From: Isoetes taiwanensis
Taxonomy: Eukaryota; Streptophyta; Lycopodiopsida; Isoetales; Isoetaceae
Length of the DNA: 64,000 nt
NCBI GenBank assembly: GCA_021234155.1
Contig: JAJEKV010000022.1
Location: forward strand, 7,719,961 to 7,783,960
Reading direction: 5' to 3'
This document shows positions 43,636-56,040 of the stretch, piece by piece (position 1 is the stretch's first letter; the number at the start of each line of letters is the position of its first letter). The notes beneath the pieces are model-generated. The model was not told the DNA's origin. It saw nothing but the letters and a program-made list of their open reading frames with translations, and did not search any database. The translations under genes and the position numbers were made by a program.

Positions 43636-44900
43636 TTGCACAGAAAAGCTTTTACCTTCTACTTAAGCAAGAAGCCCGTCTAATCTCTGCTATAGAAAAG
43701 AACTTCTGCAATCACGTAGAATCCCCAGCAACAATCCTGAGAAGACCATCTCCTGCGCTATCCTGCTGGGCAAAGAGCAAGGGCCAAGATTAAATTCGGA
43801 AAAAGCTTGTAACATTTGCTCAAGCATCTCGGCTTAGTTATTCGGGCAGAAAGGAAAGAATGGTACAATAATCTAACTTAGAGGCATCTACAGTCGTCAA
43901 AAGAGGGCAAACTAGCTTCCAAAAACCAGATTACGTCTATAGATCCAGAAAGGAAGAACTATTCCTAACATCGACATAGGAAGATCTATTCATAACAAGA
44001 AAAATAAAATAAAATAGGAACAATGTACAGATCTAAGGGGTTCTATCACATACCATGATCACTGTTATAAAGGCAGCACCGGCGGCTGCAACAGGCAACT
44101 CCAATCTCATTTCAAGCCCAAGATTTGGGCTCTATTACAAGCATGCTCTGTCGTCTGGGTTGCAAGGTTTCCTTAAGAAAGGAAGGGAGCGCCAAGTAAC
44201 AAGATAAAACGGAGGAAAGGAAAGAAGAATGTTAGAGGCTAGCAATTGGGCAGTGAAGAAACAGAAAAAGAAACTGGGCACGGTTAGAATGAAAGGGTAA
44301 GCTTGGCTAGTAAGCAAGTAGAATAACGAAAAGCTAGGGAGCCGAGGAAAGAGGAGGATGGGTAGAACAGAATGTGCAAATGTGGGAGCATAAAGCTGTG
44401 TTTCTGTGCAATTTAGTGGCCCAAGAGACGTTGCCGGGCCAGGCTCCAGACTAAGCGGCAGCAACCCACTTTACTTTAGGTCGCCCAACACCGCTGTTGC
44501 TTTACAAGCTAGTGCGGTGGCCCCTTTCTTACCAAAAAAAATGGATTGGTAGCCTCCAAATCTCGATTTCTGGCCCTATTAGCCTTAATCAGACATGGAT
44601 TCAAAGCAAACCTTTGATGGGTCCGACGGATCAATGCGGCAAAGCCATGTGATCTGGGTTTTTGATGCTAGGACCCAATTTGAGAGCTGATTTTGAGCTC
44701 GCATTGGTAATGATCCCAAGAATCTGACAGACCTTGTGCCTGCTTACTGCCAAGACTACGACTGACAAAGTTTTTTTTTTAACAAAATATATCTAGGAAC
44801 TTGCTGAGACTTTTCACGATCTCAATTCGCTCCAAAACAGACCAAAAACAAGAGGCGATCTGACGTAAAATAGTGCTTCGGGTGTTGCGGACGCCGGCGA
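43636..44900. other. 5' flank of the kinase gene
   Basis: Presumed 5' untranslated region and promoter of the minus-strand kinase. A leader intron is possible but not demonstrable. No other coding sequence is supported. Confidence 0.45.
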
Positions 44901-46849
44901 TCTTGGTTTCGAGTTTTTGGCTATGGTGGGGAAGAAAGACAAAGTGGATGATGTAGGGGCCCGGTATCAGCCAATGGACGGCGTGATGGGACGGGGCAGC
45001 TAAAGGGATGCATCTAACCGTTAATTAGTGATAACGGTTCCCGGTATCAGAAGTTTGCGACATGAGGTTGGGACACTGGATGAGACAGGCTCTGTTTTGG
45101 GCCATGTGAGGTTACGGCAAAAGGGACACATTTGTGTTGAGAACAGTGCATGTGGCCGGGTAGACGGCAGACAGGCTCCAGCAAGCACGATCCTCACGTC
45201 GGGCCCGCACAACCGTGGATCCCACTACGTGAACGGCCACGATCCGGCCCCCGCCACATTTGGCATCCCCGCCTCCAATTGTAGCGGAACGACAAATAAA
45301 AACATCTCATTGCCTACTTTTTCTTGCCTCGAATAACGCGTCCCCACTTTTGGTGGACTTCTGACGGGCTCGTCGTTTGGCGCCCGCCCTTCAGCTGCCC
45401 GTCACTTTCACACGAGGTAAACTATGATGGTAAGAATTGCAGGCATGGTAAAAGTAAAAAGGACCTGGTACGGCGCAAACGTCGATCAGAGATTCCCGGC
45501 TGCCTGGAAATATTCCCGGCGCCTTGGAAAGATTCCCGGCATGCAGGAATTTGCGTAAGAATCTTTCTTGCGAATATTCCCCGAACGCATGCAGTAAAAA
45601 CAAATGTTGTTACTTATTGCACCTGCCCTAAGCCTAGGGGGGAATTATTATTTTCTCAAATAATTATTACGCCTTGAATATTTGATTATTATTGTATTCT
45701 ATTGATAATTATTTGGTTAGAGCATGCCGGTCTTCGGTTGGAATGTTATGTTTCACGTTCTCCTTTAGGCCCCTCAAACAATGTTAATTAATTAATTGAT
45801 AATTAAAACCAAAATCGAATCTTTCACATTTTTTTTGCTTAGTGTGCGTGCGTCCTACGTGGTAAGTCAATGGCCACGTGCACGCCACCTTTCCACCTAC
45901 TTGTCTTGTCTTGCTCGAAAAGTTTCTACGAAATTTTCAAGTTTGTCTTGCACCCAGAAGATTGTCATTTAAAAAGACTGCATCTTGAATTGAATATTTC
46001 TAGCTTTGCAAGAAAGAATCTGGTCGCAAGTCAACCTATGTGATAGCATCTTTCTTGTTCAGAGACTCATTTTTCTAATTCATATTTTCTCAGGAATTAT
46101 TCTCTGAACGGCTTCAGCAGCTTCAAGAGGTATTTGCACATGAATCGTAACACATATACTTCCTGTTCCAACATGTTCCTCTACCTGTCTTTGAGAACAA
46201 AATAACTGTGTATTTTCCTTAGTGGCTTGTGTTTTATGTTTGTTAATCTTGAAGACAATTTCTTTGAATGGTTTCAATACAAAGGAACTATATGCAGTTG
46301 TGCCTGGGGTTCATTTCAGACATCATATTGAAGAATACCCTAATGTAGTATTCTTCTAGAAGGAATACATGAAAGTTCAAAATAGAATATAGTGTACCAC
46401 ATATATAAGATAGATTAATCTCATTGTTGAAGCAATCCATGTTTTTAAATTTTTAAAGTTTATGGATGCAAATGTTCTATACTACGTTTAAATAGAACTA
46501 GTAATGTTCGGTGTTGTCTGGTTGTATCAACTATTTGCTAGGAAATGAGAGAATAAAAGTGGTAAATTTTGAAAGCTTGTTATATGATTGTGGAGAATGC
46601 CATATAAGTAGAGAAATGCAGTTTATGTATATCAGCTTGTAGTAAAAATAATTTGTACAAATATCATAAAAAATGGTTTGTCAATTTTCAAATAGCGTTA
46701 TGTATTTAGCAGGGTTGCCTAACCCCAGGTGCAATGTTAGCTGCAATTCTAGTGTCCACGTGTCATGCCACGTAAACCAAAATAATTGCACGCCGTCAAA
46801 TTTCATATTTTCCAATCCAATGGTCACGAATATACTAAAAATATAGGTA
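44901..46849. other. No gene seen; GC-richer patch with ATTCCCGGC repeats
   Basis: 44,880-45,420 is GC-richer than its surroundings but its frames show no motif. GATTCCCGGC / TATTCCCGGC occurs several times at 45,495-45,545. ACGTGGTAAG and CCACGTGCACG words occur near 45,860-45,885. The remainder is AT-rich and unassigned. Confidence 0.45.
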
Positions 46850-47870
46850 ATTCCTTCGTCTCCTTCGTCTTTCGTGGTCGTGGCCTTTTATACCCACTCC
46901 TATTCACTCTGGCATGCGACTAAAATGTGCTTCGTTACCTGCTTCTTTGTATTTCTTTTAATTCAGTGCATGAGGCTAAGTAATACTTTGCAGAGTAAGC
47001 AGCGGCTCATCAGGCATGCTCTACCCTTTTATTGTTGCCAGTGCTCCGGGCACCCTCTCATGGTCTGAAACTAGCCGAAAGGCGGCCTCTTCTGGTACCT
47101 TTATCTGCTCTGCTGGTCTTGGAATTGGATTAGGTCTCAATGCTTGTAACAATTTGGATTTTCTTTGCACATTGGGCGCCGCCCCAGGTAATCAATTTGA
47201 TTTCTGCTTACTTGCATGTGTTCACTTGTTTTTCCTTTTTAACTCCTTTTTCCTCGTCTATGCATAATAATCTTGTCAATCTTTACAACAATTAGGCTTA
47301 GGACCTCAGACCGATCTTTGAGAAATACTTGATCATTTGCAACTGATCCATCATCATCGTCCTAGCCATGACATGCTTTTTTTTTTTGTTGTATGCACAT
47401 TCTCATTGATCCATCATTTTTCTTCACAAACAAGATGGATCCGAGAGGTAATATGCTTGGCTTGCTAAATCTTATATTAAACAGTTCATGTTTAACAGGC
47501 TTCTTAAATTCTGAATTTAACATTCTATAGAGCTTTTATTGCCGACCTTGTATTTGATATTGCCATATATAGACACTCATCTCACATGCTATGGAATCGT
47601 TAAATCGTGCAATTGGAATATGGTCAAAGTATTATACCTCTTCGGACTCGATGGGAAAGATAGAGAATATAAAAGACTGTGCATCAAGATTAAGTTTTTT
47701 CTTGCTCGTGCAGTCCGTATAGATTGCATGTATCCAGGGGAGACTTTTCGTGTTCACAAAGATATAGTGACTGTGCAACAAGGTCTTTCATCAATGACAA
47801 GAACTAGATCAGTAGGAACAACATTTGCCCTTCTTACGAAATTAGTGAGTGCTGGCTAGACATTGCTACA
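46850..47870 (+). other. Possible promoter and short exons of an unrecognised gene
   Basis: A TATA-like CCTTTTATACCC at about 46,885 is followed by an open stretch at 47,016-47,186 (GLGIGLGLNACNNLDFLCTL) that ends in GCCCCAGGTAATC, a good splice donor. A second frame at 47,539-47,859 contains IKIKFFLARAVRIDCMYPGE. No family is recognised for either and they cannot be joined with confidence. Confidence 0.25.
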
Positions 47871-48839
47871 GGCTTCCTTACTTCAAGAAATACATGGGAG
47901 CACACAATCTTATAGTTCTTCCCTAACACAAATCATGTGCACAGTCTGAAGAAGAGTATTACAAATGGTATTGATATGTGCGTTTCTTGTATTCTATAAA
48001 CATTGTTTCTTCATATATGTCAAGTAGATTGGCCAAAATGTTCAAAGACTAGCAGTTGCAAGCTGGATATGTTGGTCAATTATGGAATACAAAAGATAGA
48101 ATGGAGATGGAGTATTCCATTTCTATAAAATGATTTTTAAGATTATACTCAAGACCAACAGTATGAGCTTTTCAAATGGCAAAATATTATTTTCATATTA
48201 ATTGGTGCTGCGTCTTATAGAAAATCATGAATGCATATTATGTGTTAAGAAAGTCTCTTTATTATTCTGAGATTCTGACATGTTGATCCCAAAAATGTAT
48301 TACAGGAGGATATGGATCAAATGTGTTGGCATCACATAGAACAAATTTTCTCTAATCACGACAATTCTAATGCCAAGCCTGGAGCCATATTTAGCAGACC
48401 CGCGAAACTAGGATAAGTCTTTCTGAAGAATAATATCTCGGTCCATTTGGTCTTCTAAAAAGGTCAGCATGCAGCTAGATTTATCTCTATAGAGCACTTC
48501 GTCAAACTCTATTTTTGTCCTAGCTGCATAAAGATGAAGGCATATAGTACTCTGGCCAAAACCCGACTGAAGAATGCTACCGACTGAGCTCCTTAGTCGT
48601 CTAGCCCCTGACTGGCAAAATTATTAGAGCAGCAAGGGTGATTCCAAAAATGGCTATATATGGCCAGAAGAGAACTTCCGACAATGCTGTAGGAATGGTT
48701 GGATGTCCCGGAAACTCAGCAAGAGGATGGTATTAGGCTTCACCAAAAGATCAGATAAAACTAGGCATTAAGTTTATGTTTGTTCTAATTTCTGGAATAA
48801 GGAGTGGATTTATCCCTTGAACCTAGAACAGTTTTATCA
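47871..48839. other. No gene seen
   Basis: AT-rich sequence with stops in all frames and no recognisable repeat or motif. Confidence 0.5.
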
Positions 48840-49255
48840 GGGATGAGATATGATTAATGTGGCCAAAAAAACTTGGGTTAATGTGGCCAGGCCACATTAA
48901 CCACTGGTTAATGTGGCCATCCGATATCAGCCAGGTGGTTAATGTGGCCAAAAAAGTGGTTAATGTGGCCAAAAAACCAGGCTTTAAATTGCCCGGCAGG
49001 GGGCAAAAATTTCAATCGACTGTTCTTTCTGCTCTATGGGCAGTTTGATTCGATCTAAAAACTATGCCAATCACTTCATCTAACTCTTTTATGCTAGATC
49101 AGTGAAGAGAGGAAGAGATTTGAAGCAAAATGGAGCCGGATCGACCAAAAAACGCCAAAAACGCCAAAAACAGTTGGTTTTTGGGCTTTAAACCGCGCTA
49201 TTCTTCATGGCTGATACAGGTGGCCACATTAACCATATCTCGCTTGAGATATACG
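48840..49255. repeat. ~0.4-kb repeat element built from TTAATGTGGCCA units
   Basis: TTAATGTGGCCA occurs about six times between 48,854 and 48,970 in direct orientation, one copy forming the palindrome TTAATGTGGCCAGGCCACATTAA, and again inverted at about 49,222. The outer parts GAGATATGATTAATGTGGCC (left) and GGCCACATTAACCATATCTC (right) act as terminal inverted repeats with one mismatch. There is no coding sequence. Confidence 0.78.
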
Positions 49256-50716
49256 GCGTTCCAGTGATGTCTCCTTAACAGTTGGACCATAAGGTAGCAT
49301 TGCTTTGATTTGTAGGCTGTGGTCTCCTTTTTAGTACTTTAGCAGTTGTGTGTTTAGACAACAATAGAATTTTGCTCTTATTTATCTGCCTTCTTGCCAG
49401 GGCAAGCTTCAAATTGTACATTTTTGCTATGGCATGGCTACCAATTGCTCTGCAAAACCATGGTTCGGTCATCGAATTTTGGATGCATCCTACATATATG
49501 ATTTAGTGGATCATCTTGAATGGTTGAAATCTTTTTTCTGAAAGAAGCATTGCTAAACTTGATTAGAGATTGTGTTTGAATGTGCATTCATATAACACAA
49601 CATGATGGTTTCTTAATAGATTCATTTTGAAACAAATACCTAGTTTCCTTGAAACACATAAAGATGTTGGTTTTGGGATAGACGAAGGTATCATTTGGAG
49701 GGTAAGTTAGTGGAATTTGAGCAGAAAGATACCGTGCTTTGCGTGAAAAACATGACTAATGGTTTGGTTTTATTTTGCAGCATCCTTCTAGCTTTTTGTT
49801 TGGAGTTAAGTTTTGGCATCTAGCAGCAGAAGAAGTAAGCATATTAGAGCTCTTACTTTTGTGTGCTAGATTTTGGTTTTGCCTTGATAGTTTTAAGTTG
49901 AGAAACGACCATCTATGATAAAGACGTGACGATTAATCCTCTGGTTTTCTTTTGCAGCATTTAGGAAAAAAAGGTAGTTCACCTTCATTTTCCCAATTGT
50001 TCCAAGTTCCCATTGATTGAAACTTGGAGAAGGGCTCTTGCTTTTTTGATATTGTCTTCGGCTCTTTTCTATTCTGCTCGTAGGAGCCTTTTCCAAATGG
50101 AAATATCTCCCAAGGATCTGGTTACTGGTTCATAGGTCCATTTAAAATCAATAACTTTCGTATATTAATCGATCTCAAGGTGAATTTTGGGATATGAATA
50201 GCTTATGATCTATTTGAGTAATTGAAAATATTTGTTGATAATAACCTTAAGATTTGGATTGATCTTTAGACCATCAACTTCAAATATGTCTTATATGTTT
50301 ATTCTAGATTTATGCCCCGAGATTGACTTTGAAAAATATCAGTTTTATACTAGTAAGAAATAACTACGTTTCTCCGTATTTTTTTTGCAAGAAGGTCACA
50401 CAACCTACATAGTCTATATATGTCCCTTGTCATATTTTGAACCATTTGGAAGGCTTATTTGGAGAAATGTAGCGTGTTCTCTACAAAGCTGAGAAAGACA
50501 CATCAAAGATCATATGGCCTAATTATTGATTTTCATAGTCAAACTTCAAGATCTTCATTTTCATTCATTATTGGGGTCGTATAGGAGACCGTACACCGTA
50601 TATAGAGTGATATATGCACATGCATGCGTGGAGGACATATGCATGTATGCATTGTGGTTTGTGCTATCTATCACGGTGCTATGATATCAGAAGGGAGAGA
50701 TATCATAGAGAAAGAG
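49256..50716. other. No gene seen
   Basis: AT-rich sequence without supported coding regions. Short frames lack motifs. Confidence 0.5.
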
Positions 50717-50718
50717 AG

Positions 50719-50752
<34 letters not shown>
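50717..50752. repeat. (GATA)n microsatellite
   Basis: About eight to nine uninterrupted GATA units. Confidence 0.95.
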
Positions 50753-50754
50753 TA

Positions 50755-50933
50755 GTTTTAACGTCACGCCACTAGGCAGCATCCAACTGGACATGTGACC
50801 ACACACCACACTACATTGCTTGGTTGGGCCCTGCCCCCAACCACCTTACATTACGTCTGTTGGGATTTGACCCCCAACAGTACCGAGTGCGATTCTGGGC
50901 GGTCTCGAACTCGCGACCACATTGCTAAGGAAC

Positions 50934-50935
<2 letters not shown>
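50755..50935 (-). mobile_element. Probable tRNA-related SINE
   Basis: On the minus strand GGTCGCGAGTTCGAGACCGC gives a good Pol III B box. Downstream comes a GC-rich body (GGTGGTTGGGGGCAGGGCCC) ending in TGCCTAGTGGCGTGACG. It is flanked by simple repeats (GATA)n and (GA)n. The length suits a SINE; no A box or target duplication was confirmed. Confidence 0.45.
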
Positions 50936-50978
<43 letters not shown>

Positions 50979-50987
50979 CCCACTTCC

Positions 50988-51066
<79 letters not shown>
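50936..51066. repeat. (GA)n microsatellite, two tracts
   Basis: GA tracts at 50,936-50,976 and 50,990-51,066 are separated by CCCCACTTCCATGA. Reading frames through them give artificial Arg-Glu repeats. Confidence 0.97.
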
Positions 51067-51069
<3 letters not shown>

Positions 51070-51194
51070 TTATTTTTGCTTGATCTACTGATGGAGATTA
51101 TGAGTCTTTATGTTGTGCATTTCATAGATCTGGTAGATTGAAGCTTGGATTATTGGTTTTTTAATTCTTCTTATAAGGTTGGAGTTTAGACTCT

Positions 51195-53740
51195 AATAAT
51201 TTGGCGACCACAGTGCTCGACAGACTATTGATTGGCAAGAATTTCCATTAAAAAAAGAGTTGTTACCATTTGTATTGGTGATCGTCGGTAAAGAACGACA
51301 CCACTGATCAAGGAGCAATTTCTTTGTGTGAAAGGGATTTTGCCGTAAGTGATTTGCGGGGTACAATTTGACAAGGGGAGCATAGTTTTATGCCCAAGGG
51401 AAGTAAGAAGGATATATCACCAAGCTCCATCGTAACAAAAAGGGGACCAGTGACTCAATATTTTGGCTCAAAATTGCATCAAGATTTAATTTCATTTTTA
51501 GATTTGATAGCATTTCTGGGGTTAATTCTCAGATCCAGGAGGTTCTGATTCCATTTACCGATCTAGAAGGTAGTCCAATTTCGTTTTCAAATTGAAGGGA
51601 TATTCCATCTCGTTTTTTCAATTTCAAGAACCTCAAGAAGAGGCAGAGATGGTTGTATTATCACCGATGGTATGGGGTTTTCGTACAATGGGGATTCCAA
51701 AGTTTGATGATCTGGTAGATCGGGACCCTTTGAAGCATATTGTGAAGTTTGAGAGGTATTGCCAGCAGTGTAAATTACCGGCTGCCGATTACTTGCTTTG
51801 ATTTCATAGTTATTTGCAAGATTCAGTGGAGGAATGGGCATAAACTCAGCCAGATACCATAACATATCAGGAATTAAAGGAAGCATTCATTGCTAATTAT
51901 CAAGAAATCTATGGTAAGGATATACTATGGAAAGGTGGACCAATTTCACGCAAAAGGAAGATGAATCAATTAGAGAGTATAATCAGAGATATATTGCGGT
52001 TCTCAAAGCTGTGGTCATTGGAAGATTGCAAGGAGTGATGAAATGGATATCCAATAGTATGTGAAGGGGTTGGAACGAGCTATTGCTCATAAGGTGAAGG
52101 CTAAACAGCCTACAACATTGCTAGAGGCACAAAAGTATGCTCTCAAGGCTGATAAGCTGGGATACATTCATGAATTTGCTGTTCTAGAGCATAAAATAGA
52201 GGATATTGTAGCCAAGGTTTCTAAGCTTACAATTGATGAGAAGTCAATGGAGGTTCAGTTTATTACTTGTGAGTACTGTGGGTCTATTGCACATTCCGAT
52301 ACTACATGTAGATTGATGAAATTCTGCTCAACATGCCAAATAAAGGACCATAATGATCAAAAATATAGGGAGAAGAGATTCTTTGAGAGGCCCAATCCAG
52401 TATTTGCTGTTATGCAACAAGCACCAACTATTCCTATTCAACCAATGCAAATACCACCTATCATACCACAAGTTCCAATGATGCCACAAGCTCCAATTGG
52501 CCAACAAGCTCCAATCGGTTCCACACAAATGGTGCAGCCAAAACAGGGATGGTATCCAAGTAAGGCGTATTTGTTTTGAAAGTTATGTAATAAATTCAAA
52601 CATGATGAGAGTACTTGTTGGAAAATCCATGGAAAACCAGAATGGGCAACCAACAAGTATCCACTAAGGCAGCAAGTGTTTGAATCAGTACCTCTTTCTA
52701 ATAAGAATGTTCACATTCAAGATGCTAAGTACATTGATAATCCTCAAGTTGAGGCTCTTAGTGAGGAACTTAAGAAGTAAGGGAAGGCAAAATCAATAGT
52801 GAATTGTGGATTTGTTGAGGTAGAGAATGACCCTTTCAGCAAGAAGAAGAGATTGGAGAAGTAAATGCAGTTACAAGATCACAAAAGGTAGCTCAAAAAC
52901 TAAAAGTAGTGCTGATAGCGGCAAAGATTAAGAACTCTTTTCCACAGGCTTTTAGGGACAAGCTTTGAAGGTGTCAGCACCTAAGAAGGGGCAATTCAAT
53001 GTGTTGTCCACAGAACAGTTTCAGTCTATAGAATAAAATCAGCCCATAGTGATGCCTCCTATAGTGGATGAGGAAATTCAAAATGAAGACGATGTGATCA
53101 GCCAAGTTTTGGCTACTAAAATCACACTTAGGCTTGAGCAATTGATGCATTATTCTCCCAAGTTGTTGGAAAAGTTAGGGGAAGAACAAAATCAGCAATT
53201 TCAGTCTAACAAATTATATCAAATGGTACCAACAAGAGTAGTATGGAGCCACCAGCCTGGCAATCCAAGGATCCAGGGCCATTTCTTTGTGATGTGAGTA
53301 TCAATGGATATTTAATCAAATACGCCAACATAGATACTAGCAGCGGAGTGAATGTAATGCCCTACCATATAATGCTTCAAGTTGGATTGAAAATGATGGA
53401 ACCATCAACTATAATGCTCAAAGCATTCAATCAAATGAAGGTGCAACCTATGGGGGTTATAAAAAATGTCTTGTGCAATGTATATGAGGTGGAAGCAATG
53501 CTGAATTTCATAGTTTTGAAATTTCGAGAGAGTGTGGATGCTGAAACTTATACTTTGTTGCTGAGCTGTATATGGTTAGATGCCGTACAAGCTGAGACTT
53601 CATGGAGGAAGCATGAAATAAACATCTTTCAAGGGGAATACAAGGTTACTATAGATCATCATCTAAAAACAACAAATAGTACTTTTCTTTGCAATCCTTC
53701 TTTGAGCAGCCCACAATTAGAAATTTTCCATAAGGTATGA
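51195..53740 (+). mobile_element. Ty3/gypsy gag-protease relic (second family)
   Basis: TTTGGCGACCACAGTGCT at about 51,202 looks like the primer-binding-site region of a plant gypsy element. A gag start reads MPKGSKKDISPSSIVTKRGP at 51,389. Gag core follows in broken frames (GIPKFDDLVDRDPLKHIVKF, YQELKEAFIANYQEI, GLERAIAHKVKAKQPTTLLE). A Cys/His region is at about 52,268-52,370 (CEYCGSIAHSDTTC, CSTCQIKDHN). A protease-like domain is at about 53,290-53,640 (SINGYLIKYANIDTSSGVNV, where the active-site DTG is DTS, and SCIWLDAVQAETSWRKHEIN). No reverse transcriptase follows. Stops and frameshifts show it is dead. Confidence 0.78.
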
Positions 53741-54410
53741 TCCTAACAATCCCACAAAGGTCATGTTGAACAGCACATGGCTGGGCAGCATAACTAACTG
53801 AACATGCCGTTCCCAGATATGATCGAATGTTGGGAAGGTCTAAAGGGCATGGCATTCATCCTCAATGGTGCTCTATTGGCAATACTAACAGATCCTATCC
53901 TCACGTGTTTTCTGAGTCCATCGGCCTATCTCAATGCAGAGGCGATGTGCACCCGTGTGGATGTAAGCTATCAGTCTGCACTTCTTCATGGGTAGATAGA
54001 TGGACAAGTAGTGTTGTGGGCCTCCTGTGAGCCTGGGATTGACTTGATGCCGATAGTGTGCCATCTTGACATGCATCAGAGCATCTGCATACCCATCCCG
54101 CTTTAGATTCTACCAAAGTATTATCTACACCTTAAAACATGCGATAACAAGTCGAGACAATCGCCATCACGATCTTTTTCACCATGAGTACATGATATAT
54201 CGAGTAAGTTATGCATAAAAGAATCATAAAAACACAGTTGGGTCATAAAAAAAATCACCAGGACAATAAATACAATGCAAATGAATATTTTATTATAATA
54301 AACTGTATATTTCTTGTGTCAACATCCATTATCATCTATCCAACTTAGAAGAATCCCAATGGCGATTACTCTCTCTATCTATCCTTTATTACTACTCCTT
54401 CCTGTAAAAT
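53741..54410. other. No gene recognised
   Basis: Short overlapping frames at 53,800-54,120 occur on both strands, none with a recognisable motif. Confidence 0.4.
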
Positions 54411-54790
54411 TCATGGAGATGCTGTAACAAACGAAGGATTACCATCTGCATCAGCAATAGCTTCTGTAGCTGCCCTGTCTATCCGTTGCTGACCCAAAAC
54501 TAGGCAATCTCCCGTATCCATTTCAATGTAGCCAGTCTTCTCGGGAATCTACAGGTTGTTCTCATCAGCATAACCTACTAGGTGTTCCTGATTCTCTCTC
54601 AACACCTCACTGAAGTCTTCTTTCTGATCCTGATAGTCGGTGACAGCAAAATATTCGTGGATGGCTTGTGATGTATCCTGTCGCAGATCTTGCTGTCCTC
54701 TTGAGAGTTGCCCAGGAAGTCATTCTCAGGGTCGGGAGGCATCATCCATCTGCTCGTCTTCAATCTCTGGCACGGAATTACCTGGAACAA
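54411..54790 (-). pseudogene. Unassigned coding-like C-terminal fragment
   Basis: The minus strand reads SQAIHEYFAVTDYQDQKEDF and RENQEHLVGYADENNL, a stop, then IPEKTGYIEMDTGDCLVLGQ and a final GNPSFVTASP before the stop at 54,411. Composition and length of the frame are protein-like with one internal stop. I do not recognise the family; it may be the end of a decayed host gene or retroelement. Confidence 0.3.
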
Positions 54791-55456
54791 ATGGACAATC
54801 CAATAGAGGCATCAACACACCCAAACCATCATTTAAAGCATCCGATAAAAATGTGCTCCCTTCCCCTCCCCCCTCCCCGTGATAAACTATGGAGCCAGTT
54901 GGGTATTTGGCTAGGAAGGAGTGACATCAAGAGGTGAAATACTTTGGTTATCGTCACCTTCCAATTTGATTTAAATCTTGCATATCCACACAGATCAGCT
55001 AAGCATGCTCAATAACAGTGGCAACCGAAATACCATCTTTTATGCACATCATTACCACGTTTCTTTCAAGGCCACGAGCTTTTTGTTCGTCAGGCATTAT
55101 GATGTAGTTAACACAGACTGTCATGACTGGAGGAAGAGTATCCATGACATGATCTTTAATATAATTTTATCTAATGTAGATGGTATCCATGTGTGCAATT
55201 TGAAGCAGATACTCCTTTATAAATTCTTGATATGCTGCACCCAGGTCCTGGAAGCTTAGCTACTGGACTTCTGTGTTGTTCACATGGTGCAGACCTCTCT
55301 CTACGTCAGAGTCAGCATCTTCAAGTTCGATTCCCGTTGCTTGTAATTGAAACGACCTGTGTATTCTACAATGATTTTCGAGAAACATTTGCCTACAAGT
55401 ATCTCATCCATGAGGCAATTCATCTTGGCATCTAATATGCCCCTCAGAGCCTAAAG
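54791..55456. other. No gene; one B-box-like motif
   Basis: CTTCAAGTTCGATTCCCGTTGC at about 55,318 resembles a tRNA T-arm / Pol III B box, preceded by ACGTCAGAGTCAGCAT. A complete tRNA cannot be folded, so a SINE remnant is likelier. Confidence 0.35.
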
Positions 55457-56040
55457 TGTTTGGGGTCTGTTCGGGAACTCCTGCAAGACAACCCTCTGTG
55501 AGGACCCTTGGATCTAACAGGAGAATCCGGGGACTATGTCACGCGGGATTTGCAAGAAAAACAAGGAAAAGGGAAAAGAAAACAAAAGAGAACACCGAGA
55601 TCACAATAATGAGCTTCTTTGATGTCAATGAAGATACATGAGCTCTCGCAATCGAGAGAAAACTGAAATGAGACAAGACCCAAAACTCATCTAAAAACTC
55701 ATGTGCTAGCTCTACTCATATATATAGTACAATGGCCTTTGGCCCAATATAGACACTCTGACTGATTTTGGTGCCGACTCCTGGAAGGAGGCCCGATTGC
55801 AGGATCTTTGGCGGTGCCTCTTGAAATGCTCGAATTCACCGACGCCGACGCGGTGGGGTGAGGGCCGTCACTTGTCTGAGCGCCTTCTTTTGACGGCAGG
55901 CGCGCCCTTTGACTGCGTGGTCTGCTTGGTCTTCTGCGTGGCCTTTGACGACTGACCCGTGCCTGGTTGTGGATCCTTGGCCTTGACTTGGTCCGTCGTA
56001 TGTATGAATAGTCCCGTGAGCAGAGGAGGCAGGACTAACA
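55457..56040 (-). mobile_element. 3' LTR of the Tat/Athila-like gypsy element, 584 bp
   Basis: On the minus strand the LTR starts TGTTAGTCCT directly after the polypurine tract GGTGGGGGAG (56,041-56,050) and ends CCCCAAACA, giving TGTT/AACA termini. A TATA box (CTATATATATGAG) lies at about 55,717-55,729, the likely promoter. The matching 5' LTR is outside the window, so identity and age cannot be measured. Confidence 0.72.

Noticed and set aside
50795-51091. Frame with long Arg-Glu repeats
   Set aside because: It is a translation of the (GA)n microsatellite and has no independent support.
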